A DNA stretch of 64,000 nt from JBPRGH01 sp051418055 (GTDB taxonomy: Bacteria; Bacteroidota; Bacteroidia; Cytophagales; Cyclobacteriaceae): positions 87,946 to 151,945 of the forward strand of contig JBPRGH010000054.1 of NCBI GenBank assembly GCA_051418055.1, read 5' to 3'. Every line of letters begins with the position of its first letter. The first letter of the stretch is position 1. Shown here one piece after another: positions 52,828 to 60,628 of this stretch. The translations under genes and the position numbers were made by a program. Under the pieces are notes generated by a model that ran no database searches, was not told the origin of the DNA, and worked only from the letters and a program-made list of their open reading frames with translations.

Positions 52828-53421
52828 TTAAAAGTCTATGAAATTACCCACCGCCCAAATCTGTCGCTGTACCCTTCGTTTTCGGTAGACTCCATCGCCT
52901 TCACGGGAACCATCATCATTCGTATTGCCTTCTACCGTGATTACCCAGGTATTCTGCCACTCATCCACAAAGCCAATATGAGCCGGACGCATCAACCGTT
53001 CATACCTGATCAGAAATACATCTCCCGCTTGCGGGAGTTGTTTGATAAATTTACCTCTTTGGTAGATCAGGTTTTGTTTGGTGGCATAGCTTGGCACCCA
53101 GGCACTTTTCGGATGAGCGACACCCACCTGCTGATAGCACCAACTTACAAAGGCTGCACACCATGCATGGCCAGGCCCAAAGCCAACTGAAGCTAAATAT
53201 TGCTCCACTTGTTCGCCCCGATTAGCTCCGCCCTGCTCACGGATACCGACCTCATTGAGATAGACTTGCTGGAGGCGTTGCCTCTTTTGATTATTTAGCT
53301 CGGCAGTATTTGCATCTTGCTGAGCATTGATATCAAAGAACCCTATAGGATTCTGGCCAGCAGCACTGCTGCAAACAAGAAAGCAAAAAAGATAAACGTA
53401 GAGAGTATTAGCTTTTGCCAT
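52828..53421 (-). CDS. Secreted CHAP-domain amidase (endolysin-like)
   Basis: A 197-residue protein with a signal peptide (ending SSAAGQ). The CHAP domain has its catalytic Cys in WCAAFVSWC near 86, His in AHIGFVDEW near 146 and the following Asn/Glu-type residue in VEGNTND. This fits peptidoglycan amidase/endopeptidase proteins of the TIGR02594 type found in Bacteroidota phages. Its first 79 bases overlap the end of the upstream membrane-protein gene in another frame: the signal peptide here and the C-terminal membrane helix there are encoded by the same DNA. Confidence 0.8.
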   Translation of the reverse strand: MAKANTLYVYLFCFLVCSSAAGQNPIGFFDINAQQDANTAELNNQKRQRLQQVYLNEVGIREQGGANRGEQVEQYLASVGFGPGHAWCAAFVSWCYQQVGVAHPKSAWVPSYATKQNLIYQRGKFIKQLPQAGDVFLIRYERLMRPAHIGFVDEWQNTWVITVEGNTNDDGSREGDGVYRKRRVQRQIWAVGNFIDF

Positions 53422-53738
53422 GATGTGATAGCGTTAAAGTCTTGAGCAAATTGAGTATCTAAATAATGATCTGAAGTTGGCCAGATCAGCTTCATTAGTA
53501 TGCGCACTATTCCGTGCAAAAGGAACAGCCCGATGATCGCAAACAAATAGACCTGGAACACACCCGCATCATATGTTGCTGCTGTCGGATCTATTTTCCG
53601 AAGGAACCAGGCACTGTTGGCCCAAAGAAAGAGCGCTACGGCTATGGAAGATAATTCCCGCCATACTTTCAGGTAGTTCCACAGCCATTTGATGACCGGA
53701 ACCACATTGGTTTTCAACCATTGTTTAAGTTTTTCCAT
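53343..53738 (-). CDS. Small membrane protein, holin-like position
   Basis: A 131-residue protein with three hydrophobic segments: SIAVALFLWANSAWFL near 31, VYLFAIIGLFLLHGIVRILM and a C-terminal LILSTFIFFAFLFAAVLLA. Sited next to the CHAP amidase and overlapping its start, it is a plausible holin. This is position and topology only. Confidence 0.55.
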   Translation of the reverse strand: MEKLKQWLKTNVVPVIKWLWNYLKVWRELSSIAVALFLWANSAWFLRKIDPTAATYDAGVFQVYLFAIIGLFLLHGIVRILMKLIWPTSDHYLDTQFAQDFNAITSWQKLILSTFIFFAFLFAAVLLARIL

Positions 53739-53740
53739 CG

Positions 53741-54769
53741 TTATATGAGTTTTAAGTTTTGTGAAGGGGCATAAACAGTTACCCCATTTTCAGTGATAAT
53801 CTGGGCAACACCTTTTTGATCATTTGTCAGATAACCAACTACTGTTCTAGCAGGAATAGCCGGGATAATATATTCACCTTGCCCATTACGGAGCATTGTC
53901 GGCTTCTGGGTAATGGCCACATCCAGCACCCGGCTGTTTTTCTGGTAGCGTTGCAGGTCTTGCATCGTTTCCAGGGCCCCCAATCCGGACAAAGTCCAGG
54001 TTCCGGTGGGCGTTTGTTTCAATCCGATGCGGGTGAACTCGGCGCTGATTTTTACTTTGGCGGGCTCGTTGTTTTTGAAAGCTACACTGAGCAAGGCATT
54101 GACTGGGCTGGTTACCCGGACTCCTCCCACACGAGCTGTTGCAAAATGGCTTCTAACCGATAAGTAATCGCCAGTGTTCTGCATTTGCTTCAGGGAAGCA
54201 AGTACAGCAAACAAGTTCTGGCTGTTTGCTGCTTTGATCAGCTCGTCAGCAACTGCGCTGCTGTTGAAGGAGCTGCTCTGAGCAACGGCACTGCTGCCTG
54301 TAATTTTGCTGAAGGTGCTTTCCGAAACCGAAGTGGAATAGCCTGCTGCCCGAAGTGCTTTTTCGGTGCCGCTACCAAAGACCCCATCAGGAGTGCCGTC
54401 TGGTCGTATGCTGGTGCTGCGAATGTAGCTAGCTGCCTGTCCTCTCAGATTGAGCAAACCTTGCTGCAACTGTTTCACCAACTCGCCCCTTGATCCGCTT
54501 CTTAGCGGAAAAGTACCGCTGGCAGTGTTTCTTGGAACAGAACCAGGAAGCGCAGGAATGATGTTGTTGACGATCAAACCCTGACCCCTCTCCATAACTT
54601 GGCGGTCTTGCAGGAAGTTGTACAACAGGTAACCTCCTCCCAGCACTGCTCCGGCCCCAAGTCCGTAAACAATATATTTCTTTCTCAGGTCTGCCTTCTG
54701 CTTTTGAGCTGGAAGTTGTCTGCTGGGAGTTCTTGTTTTTGTATTTCGCTTGCGTGTTTGAGTTGCCAT
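53741..54769 (-). CDS. Membrane-anchored peptidoglycan-binding-like protein
   Basis: A 342-residue protein with a basic N-terminus (RKRNTKTRTPSRQ), a membrane helix (about 32-49, GLGAGAVLGGGYLLYNF) and a peptidoglycan-binding-1-like domain near 90-155 (FPLRSGSRGELVKQLQQGL, PDGVFGSGTEKALRAAGYS). The C-terminal part (VAITQKPTMLRNGQGEYI, then VYAPSQNLKLI) looks like a beta-rich or SH3-type module. In tailless membrane viruses such proteins form vertex or entry complexes; here it is inferred from domain order. It overlaps nothing and lies 2 bases from both neighbours. Confidence 0.65.
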   Translation of the reverse strand: MATQTRKRNTKTRTPSRQLPAQKQKADLRKKYIVYGLGAGAVLGGGYLLYNFLQDRQVMERGQGLIVNNIIPALPGSVPRNTASGTFPLRSGSRGELVKQLQQGLLNLRGQAASYIRSTSIRPDGTPDGVFGSGTEKALRAAGYSTSVSESTFSKITGSSAVAQSSSFNSSAVADELIKAANSQNLFAVLASLKQMQNTGDYLSVRSHFATARVGGVRVTSPVNALLSVAFKNNEPAKVKISAEFTRIGLKQTPTGTWTLSGLGALETMQDLQRYQKNSRVLDVAITQKPTMLRNGQGEYIIPAIPARTVVGYLTNDQKGVAQIITENGVTVYAPSQNLKLI

Positions 54770-54771
54770 AA

Positions 54772-55194
54772 TCAGGATTTTGCGTTGATAATCTGTAATG
54801 CGCTGGCGAATTCTTCGGAGGACAATTCGTCCTGTAAATCGGCTGCCAGGTTTCTTCCATACAAGTCTCGGTAAGCCCGTTGTACTTTGTTCATCGTACC
54901 ACCACTTGGAATGGCCTCCAGAACCGAAAAAACCACTTCCTCATCAGTGCCCCAGCCGAAGTAATTGTCATTCTCAAAGGCCATCTTTAGTTGGGTAGCG
55001 AAAGCTGCCGGATTACCTTCGGTAAGGGCTTGCTGTTCCCGGATGCCCTGCTTGAAGTTTTTTACCACGGCTTTGATGCCCCAAAACACCCCGGCTGCTG
55101 CACCAACGGCCAACACCGTTGAGGTGACCTGGCTGCTGATGCTGATCCTTGGGCGGTTTTGCCATGCTTTATATGCTAAAAGTGGAGCTGCCAT
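54772..55194 (-). CDS. Annexin-repeat-like membrane protein
   Basis: A 140-residue protein with one membrane helix (about 22-45, STVLAVGAAAGVFWGIKAVV). The C-terminal 75 residues look like one annexin repeat: LKMAFENDNYFGWGTDEEVV, then FSVLEAI, VQRAYRDLYGRNLAADLQDE and LSSEEF. The G-T-D-E-x-x-x-x motif (near 82) and the YRDLYGRxLxxDLxxEL helix agree with the annexin pattern. Bacterial annexin-like domains exist but are rare. The position in the virion block suggests a membrane-bound structural protein. Confidence 0.6.
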   Translation of the reverse strand: MAAPLLAYKAWQNRPRISISSQVTSTVLAVGAAAGVFWGIKAVVKNFKQGIREQQALTEGNPAAFATQLKMAFENDNYFGWGTDEEVVFSVLEAIPSGGTMNKVQRAYRDLYGRNLAADLQDELSSEEFASALQIINAKS

Positions 55195-55275
55195 AATTTT
55201 TTTAAATTCTAAATTCCAAATCCCAAGTTTTAGATGCGTATTACCTCGCTGTTGGAATTTGTACTTTGTTATTTC

Positions 55276-55461
55276 CTATTTTATACCGAGTTTCATCTTG
55301 ACCACATTGCGTACAAAGGCGTCCGATTTGAAGATCTTTTCCATCTTGATGATGCCGTCTGCATGGAAACTATTGACCATTGTTTCAAAGGCCTTCTTCA
55401 CCTGGTTGGCTTCCACCTGGTTCTTGGCTTTCAGCTTTATATTAAGTTCAAATTCTTCCAT
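55276..55461 (-). CDS. Small hypothetical protein
   Basis: A 61-residue protein of alternating strand and helix (FELNIKLKAKNQVEANQV). It starts at the A of the upstream gene's stop codon (overlap of one base), which supports a real gene. No known family. Confidence 0.55.
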   Translation of the reverse strand: MEEFELNIKLKAKNQVEANQVKKAFETMVNSFHADGIIKMEKIFKSDAFVRNVVKMKLGIK

Positions 55462-56312
55462 TACACATCTGATATTTGCTTATCATTTTCGTTCTTTTTA
55501 GCATTTCTGATTTTGCTCATTTGGTTGAGGTAGTAGATGACCTTATTGATCATGGTACCATCCTCTTTGATTTGCTCCCCAAGCTGAGAGATCAGCTGGA
55601 TAACTTGCTCAAACTGCTCATCATCAAACAGCTCTCGGAAGTACTCAGCTATATTGAGCAGGTTTTGCTGCTCTTCCGACAGGCTAGCTGCCGGTAGCAA
55701 ATGTTTCACATCCTCCCCACTCAGGCTTCCCAGCGTGGTGGCCAATCCCTGCATTTCCTTGGGATATTTGCTGGCCAATCCACTAATGGCACCTGGAAGC
55801 AATACTTTTCCTAATTCTACCAGTCCAAGTTTTTTGACCAGCTCTTCAATCTCACCGGATTTCTCTTCAATGGTTTCTTCCGATTTTTCCAGTTCCTTTT
55901 CCAGCTTTTCAAGCTCCTTTTGCAGTGCTGAGTTCTCCTTTTTTGCTACTTCAAAATCCCGCTTGAGCAATTCATCTTTCAGCAGTCCTTCCACCTGGTT
56001 ATGAATACCACTCAGGGATTCTTCCTTGCTTCTGGAAATTTCTTCAAGCTTTTGCTTGAGCTGCTCATTCTCCATGGAGAGTTTTTGAAGAGCCAGTTTA
56101 TCCTCCAAAGGTTCAGGTGTAGTTTTGAGGTAGTCTGAACTTTCATTCTTTTGATGATTTACCTTCCGCAATACCTGAAGATGTTTCTGAGCACCGTTCA
56201 ATTTGTATTTCACATAGGCGCTTTCATTCTCCAGTCCCAAAGCTTCCATCTCTTCATACTGTTCTTCGGTCAATCGGACTGAACCCGGTTTCCTTATTCG
56301 TTCTGCTTCCAT
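55461..56312 (-). CDS. Coiled-coil protein with RHH-like N-terminus
   Basis: A 283-residue protein. The N-terminal MEAERIRKPGSVRLTEEQYE, followed by ESAYVKYKLNGAQK, has a ribbon-helix-helix-like pattern. A long coiled coil (about 75-160, KKENSALQKELEKLEKELEK) and a helical C-terminal bundle follow. It may be a scaffolding or DNA-organising protein of the element. The stop overlaps the start of the next small gene by one base. Confidence 0.55.
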   Translation of the reverse strand: MEAERIRKPGSVRLTEEQYEEMEALGLENESAYVKYKLNGAQKHLQVLRKVNHQKNESSDYLKTTPEPLEDKLALQKLSMENEQLKQKLEEISRSKEESLSGIHNQVEGLLKDELLKRDFEVAKKENSALQKELEKLEKELEKSEETIEEKSGEIEELVKKLGLVELGKVLLPGAISGLASKYPKEMQGLATTLGSLSGEDVKHLLPAASLSEEQQNLLNIAEYFRELFDDEQFEQVIQLISQLGEQIKEDGTMINKVIYYLNQMSKIRNAKKNENDKQISDV

Positions 56313-56313
56313 T

Positions 56314-56625
56314 TCAGTCTTTTAGAATTATCTGGATAAACTTTACTTTTCTTGGGCTCTCGGACTGGTTCCTAATCTCAATCTTGTCTGCATGCTCGTG
56401 GATGTTTTCTGAAAGCTTTGAATTGTTGTAATCATATTCCCCAAAATCGGAGCTGATGCTGATGCCTGAATCTGCTTCAATCAAAAACCAAATTTCATTG
56501 TAAGCTGCCAATTCAATCTTCTGCTTTGGCTCAAGGTTTAAATCCTGAAATACCATGCGGTAGGTTTGAAACCCACGTTCCTGCACTCTTTGCGGTGCAT
56601 ATCGTATGGCTAGTTCTTCAGTCAT
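56314..56625 (-). CDS. Small beta-rich protein, virion candidate 1
   Basis: A 103-residue protein. FLIEADSGISISSDFGEYDY and the C-terminal KVKFIQIILKD are strand-rich, as in small single-domain virion proteins. It overlaps the upstream gene by 4 bases. No recognisable family. Confidence 0.5.
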   Translation of the reverse strand: MTEELAIRYAPQRVQERGFQTYRMVFQDLNLEPKQKIELAAYNEIWFLIEADSGISISSDFGEYDYNNSKLSENIHEHADKIEIRNQSESPRKVKFIQIILKD

Positions 56626-56954
56626 GACTTTAACAATTCAGGTTCTTCTTCAATCAGCAGCCAGAGCTTCACTTTATAAGGTCCTGTGGCATACCCGGCA
56701 TCTTTAAAGGAGCCGGTCACGTAATCCCCGCTCACTTTTATATCCAGCGGATGAATGGGCAGGTTGGGGATTGGCTCGTTCAACTCTATTTCATTGAAGT
56801 TGCAATTCGTATCAAAATTGAACAGGTAACGGTCCTGCTTAAGCCGGTCATGATCGCGGAACACAGGAGTGCCTTCTACTACCTCTGTTTTCAGGGCAAT
56901 TCCTTGTTTGCTAAAAATGGATAGTTCACCTAGTATCATTACTTCAGTAGTCAT
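56622..56954 (-). CDS. Small beta-rich protein, virion candidate 2
   Basis: A 110-residue protein. The start is placed at ATG 56954 (MTTEVMILGELSIF), overlapping the preceding gene by 11 bases; the frame reaches back to 56999 inside that gene. GDYVTGSFKDAGYATGPYKV and a final VKLWLLIEEE are strand-rich. Confidence 0.5.
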   Translation of the reverse strand: MTTEVMILGELSIFSKQGIALKTEVVEGTPVFRDHDRLKQDRYLFNFDTNCNFNEIELNEPIPNLPIHPLDIKVSGDYVTGSFKDAGYATGPYKVKLWLLIEEEPELLKS

Positions 56955-57519
56955 ATTCGTGATCATCATCTTCATCACTGCCTCCTTCATCGTCTTCACC
57001 TGATGTAGGAGTGACCATCAGTTCCACTATGCCTAATCCTGTATACTTGCTTTCCCACACCCGGTAGTCTTCTTTGAAGTCTGTCCAGAAATCCCTGAGT
57101 TCAATCACCACCGGATCCTTGAACTTTCCATCATTTCCATTGACTTTCAATTCTGGGATTTTAAGCCTTTTGGGTTGGGCGAAATAGAGCTTTTGGCCTT
57201 CCGTTACTTCAATCCGATAAACCACCGGCTGGCTTCCGATTAGATCGTCCTTGAGTCCACATACCAATGCCTGGTTGATGGCCACATCGGGAGCGCTGCC
57301 TACATACACCCGGTTGTGGTGCACTTTATGGTCTGGTGCATTATGGGTAATCATAATACCTACTACCTTTCTGGTATCATGTGGAATCTTCTCTTTGAAG
57401 GTTTTGTATTGCCCGTTCTCCGAGATAGTTAGCTCTACTGGAACAAACCGCCTTTTGATCAGGTACTTTTCAGATTCTTCTCCTTCCAGTTTATGCCGAT
57501 GTTCAATTCCCCTGATCAT
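56944..57519 (-). CDS. Beta-rich protein with acidic tail, virion candidate 3
   Basis: A 191-residue protein with strand-rich core (VVGIMITHNAPDH, NRVYVGSAPDVAI, YRIEVTEGQKLYF) and a strongly acidic C-terminus (GEDDEGGSDEDDDHEYDY). The compact beta core fits a jelly-roll-sized fold, but this cannot be confirmed by reading. It overlaps both neighbours, so the small beta-rich genes form a tight module. Confidence 0.55.
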   Translation of the reverse strand: MIRGIEHRHKLEGEESEKYLIKRRFVPVELTISENGQYKTFKEKIPHDTRKVVGIMITHNAPDHKVHHNRVYVGSAPDVAINQALVCGLKDDLIGSQPVVYRIEVTEGQKLYFAQPKRLKIPELKVNGNDGKFKDPVVIELRDFWTDFKEDYRVWESKYTGLGIVELMVTPTSGEDDEGGSDEDDDHEYDY

Positions 57520-57908
57520 ATTTCCTCCTCAAATAACAGCACTACCGATACCTGATAGCCATTGTCGAATACCGCCCGTTCATGGTCTTTGTCTTCGTAG
57601 CGAACTTTCACTGATAAATCCCCAGGTTGAACTTCGCCCAGATCAAAGAACCGCTCTCGGGGTGCCACGCTGATGCTGGAAATCAGAATTTTACTATCAA
57701 ACCCTTCCGGGAAAAGCTCATCGCCTCCAATCTCAATGCGCTGGCTTCCTCTGTAATACAGCTTATTGGGAAAGTTGGAAGTCAATTGTAATCCTTTCAC
57801 AAATGCAGTCTTCTTGGGCAGTTCCCATTTGAGAGGTGTATAAAGCTTATTGGCCTCATTCACCTGAAAGGAGAAAGTTTTCCGTATTTCCCGTGTCTGC
57901 TTTTCCAT
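57516..57908 (-). CDS. Beta-rich protein, virion candidate 4 (possible single jelly-roll)
   Basis: A 130-residue protein with at least eight predicted strands (TFSFQV, KWELPKKTAFVKGLQLT, LYYRGSQRIEI, ILISSISVAP, LSVKVRYEDK, YQVSVVLLFEEE) and almost no helix. This fits a minor capsid or single jelly-roll protein. It overlaps the next gene by 4 bases. Family unknown. Confidence 0.55.
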   Translation of the reverse strand: MEKQTREIRKTFSFQVNEANKLYTPLKWELPKKTAFVKGLQLTSNFPNKLYYRGSQRIEIGGDELFPEGFDSKILISSISVAPRERFFDLGEVQPGDLSVKVRYEDKDHERAVFDNGYQVSVVLLFEEEI

Positions 57909-57920
57909 GAGTGTGCTGGA

Positions 57921-58547
57921 TTATGCCGGAACGGTTGAAGTACCTGCCAGTACCACTTTCACTAATGTTTTGTCTGGGGCATCATCGCCCAGCTCAAGCG
58001 TGAACTCAAACTCTTCATCATCCCTGATAAATCTTGGGTTCTCCAGGTAATAGGTACCGAGGTTCATTTGCAGGTTGTTGTCGGTTACAAAATCCTGCAT
58101 AGGCCGCTCATCAATGATAATCTTCTTGTTGGCCATAAAAGTGAACACTCCGTTTTGCAAACCTGCCACCGCTTTGATAGAATCAAAATTGGTTGACTTG
58201 ATCAACTGCTTCCAGGCCGTATCGGATTGTGGGATTTCCCCTTCGAATACTTTAGCCAACAAGATGATCCTATTGCACAGGAACAACCTGTCTTTAGGCA
58301 GCTTGGATTGGGTCACGTTGGTCACCCCGATCTCTTTGGCATCCTGGGTTTCAAACATATGGATGGTGGCCTTATCTCCCCCGTATTTGATGGAGTAGTA
58401 GGCACTGTCAGACAGTTGCAAACGCCCTTCTTTAATTCCCTCGGCTACTTTCACCATAGCAGGATCATGTTTCTTGCCTTGCTCCCTGAGCGAGAGGTGG
58501 GCATTGACGATTTCCAGAAATTGTTCTCTTGAATTTTTACGTATCAT
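57921..58547 (-). CDS. Candidate major capsid protein (beta-rich, C-terminal)
   Basis: A 208-residue protein. The N-terminal half is helical (MIRKNSREQFLEIVNAHLS) and the C-terminal half strand-rich (GVFTFMANKKIIIDE, NNLQMNLGTYYLENP, EFEFTLELGDD, TLVKVVLAGT). It is the longest of the small beta-rich proteins and sits at the head of the module, where major capsid proteins often lie. In P23-77/SH1-type viruses two single jelly-roll proteins form the shell, and this one and 57516-57908 are the best candidates. No homolog is recognised, so the role is inference. Confidence 0.45.
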   Translation of the reverse strand: MIRKNSREQFLEIVNAHLSLREQGKKHDPAMVKVAEGIKEGRLQLSDSAYYSIKYGGDKATIHMFETQDAKEIGVTNVTQSKLPKDRLFLCNRIILLAKVFEGEIPQSDTAWKQLIKSTNFDSIKAVAGLQNGVFTFMANKKIIIDERPMQDFVTDNNLQMNLGTYYLENPRFIRDDEEFEFTLELGDDAPDKTLVKVVLAGTSTVPA

Positions 58548-58591
58548 TTGATTTAGATTTTAGATATGAGATTTAAGATTTAAGAATTCAC

Positions 58592-59182
58592 TTATGCCAC
58601 CGCATTGAGTTCTAATGCATCGGTGCCTTCCAGTTCTACAATGTCCGGGTTGCCTAAAGCTCCCAGGTCACCGACCTGGCTTCCCTCAAATCCGGTTTGT
58701 TCAATCAGGTTATCGGCATTGCCATTTTCCAGTTGGCGGATGATTTCGTCTACTTCCGAGGTATCAAAATTGCCAATATCACCCATGTAGCCGTTGACCA
58801 TGAGTACTTCACTGTCCTCCATACCATTGAGGCCGAGCTTTTCGCTCAGTGAGGGGGACAATTTGTCCAGGTACACTTTTTTGCCCAGGGCTTTAAGGGA
58901 AGACAATGCCCGGTTTTTGGCATTGCCAATTTCATCTTGAAAGCCATCCAGGCCGGATACTTTCTCTTCATTGCGCTGGGCAAAGCCATTGGAGGCCACC
59001 ATGCCTACACCTGCTGAGGTGAGCCAATCATACTGGTACCATGCCCCACCAAAGATGGTGGCTGCCCCGATCCAAAGGGAATGCCTGCCTACGGCCGATC
59101 CGGCTACCATGCCAACCAGTCCTGAGCCCAGGTTCTTGCCTGTTTCAATTAGGCTGTCCTTTATTGCTGCCTTTTTTTCCAT
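58592..59182 (-). CDS. Gly-rich membrane protein
   Basis: A 196-residue protein. The N-terminal part has two Gly-rich hydrophobic segments (GSGLVGMVAGSAVG; LWIGAATIFGGAW) and the C-terminal part is acidic with many Gly-Asn-Glu repeats (NGYMGDIGNFDTSEVDEI). Similar acidic, Gly-rich tails occur in the neighbouring 469-residue protein. Likely a virion-membrane protein. Confidence 0.55.
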   Translation of the reverse strand: MEKKAAIKDSLIETGKNLGSGLVGMVAGSAVGRHSLWIGAATIFGGAWYQYDWLTSAGVGMVASNGFAQRNEEKVSGLDGFQDEIGNAKNRALSSLKALGKKVYLDKLSPSLSEKLGLNGMEDSEVLMVNGYMGDIGNFDTSEVDEIIRQLENGNADNLIEQTGFEGSQVGDLGALGNPDIVELEGTDALELNAVA

Positions 59183-59212
59183 TGTTCTTGATTTTAAGTA
59201 CTTTATTTAGTT

Positions 59213-60622
59213 TTAGAGAAGCACAGTAGGTACCAGCTTCTTAGATTTCTTGTTTGTTTTGGGTTTGGACGACTTGGTTTTACTCGAGCCTTTAAACCTT
59301 CCTTTAATATCTCTTGGAATTCCATCTACCGATTTAGCTTTGCCTTTCTTTTTGGATTGCTTCACCACATAATAGATACCTCCTCCGGCTACCAGCACAC
59401 CTGCACCGATCAGTAAAGGCGTTTTGTTCTTTTGAAGAAAGCCAACCTTCTCTTCCGGCTGATTTGTGTTATCTATCAGGGTATTCGGAGCTTTTCTTAC
59501 CAATGCGGTGTTGGCTGGAACCAATGATTGAGTTTTGACTGCTGGTGAAACAGATGCGGTTACCGTTGGCCTTCGTACCAGAGATGTAGTCTGGGGGCTA
59601 AACCTCACAAGTGGCTTGGGAATTGGCTGAGGTAGCTGTATCGGGGCTGCTCCACCACTCGGGCGGTTAGGAGTCGGCACAAAGGATTTGGCAGTAGATA
59701 CTAGGTTCTTTACATCGCTTTGGGTCTTTTTGGCTTTGTCAAATACCCCGGTGATCTTACTAAGCAAAGCAGAAATAGAGGCCACCGCCCCGGAAGCTGC
59801 TGCAACGGCAGTGCCGGTCACTACCACTCCTAAGCCTTCCACCTCTATGCCGTCATCCAGTAGCTGCTCTACCTCATCGGCATCAGCTTCCACAATCATT
59901 TTTTCAAAGGGATCCACGTAATCATCGGTTGCCGATAATGGACTACCTAACGCAAAGCCGCTCAAGGGCACAGCTTTATCGCTATTGCCTTTTCCTGTGA
60001 GGATGGCCTTCTTGAGGTTTTCTTTTTTGCCACCGGCCAGTTCATAGATTTTATCGGCTTTGCTGATGGCTTCTTTCAACTTCGCAAAACCGCTCATGCT
60101 CATTCCACGCTTCTGAGCCTCCGCATCGCTGAGGTAACCGAAACGCAGGCGTTCGGCCACTTTCATCAGGTTGACCTTCATGGCTAATAAAAAGCCGTTC
60201 CTCAATAATATGGTAGCTGGGTTCAGGTAGCGGTTGACCGTTTTTACCACGGGGGTGATGACTTTCTTAGCTGTGAACTTGGCCGCATTGGACACGCCTT
60301 TTGCCACCGGTTTGATGACTTTCTTTCCGACAAACTTGGCAGCATTTTTCAGTCCTTTGCCAATCTTCTTAAAGAAGCCCAGCTCTCCTAAACCATCAAT
60401 AACATACAAGTTTTCCTCCGCATCGGCATACATGATTACATTGCCGTTTTCATCCTGTATCTCATAAGCGATATCGGGGCTTTGTACATAACCAAGGGCT
60501 TCCAGTGCCGCTATTTGCTGGCCTGACATTTCGCCCTCCTCCAGCGTCTCAAAATCTATATCCTGGATGTCCACATTGTCCAATCCAGAAGCGGTAAAAC
60601 CGTCAAGTCTGTGCAATTCCAT
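59213..60622 (-). CDS. Large virion-type protein with amphipathic repeats and C-terminal membrane helix
   Basis: A 469-residue protein. After an acidic N-terminal part (residues 1-75), a Lys-rich amphipathic region (about 82-130) contains a tandem 19-residue repeat (NAAKFVGKKVIKPVAKGVS, then NAAKFTAKKVITPVVKTVN). A helical middle part, a hydrophobic Ala/Val/Gly-rich segment (VVVTGTAVAAASGAVASI), a Pro-rich linker and a C-terminal membrane helix (LLIGAGVLVAGGGIYYVV) follow, ending in a Lys/Ser-rich tail. The amphipathic repeat looks membrane-active, as in virus penetration proteins. Confidence 0.6.
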   Translation of the reverse strand: MELHRLDGFTASGLDNVDIQDIDFETLEEGEMSGQQIAALEALGYVQSPDIAYEIQDENGNVIMYADAEENLYVIDGLGELGFFKKIGKGLKNAAKFVGKKVIKPVAKGVSNAAKFTAKKVITPVVKTVNRYLNPATILLRNGFLLAMKVNLMKVAERLRFGYLSDAEAQKRGMSMSGFAKLKEAISKADKIYELAGGKKENLKKAILTGKGNSDKAVPLSGFALGSPLSATDDYVDPFEKMIVEADADEVEQLLDDGIEVEGLGVVVTGTAVAAASGAVASISALLSKITGVFDKAKKTQSDVKNLVSTAKSFVPTPNRPSGGAAPIQLPQPIPKPLVRFSPQTTSLVRRPTVTASVSPAVKTQSLVPANTALVRKAPNTLIDNTNQPEEKVGFLQKNKTPLLIGAGVLVAGGGIYYVVKQSKKKGKAKSVDGIPRDIKGRFKGSSKTKSSKPKTNKKSKKLVPTVLL

Positions 60623-60628
60623 AATTCA

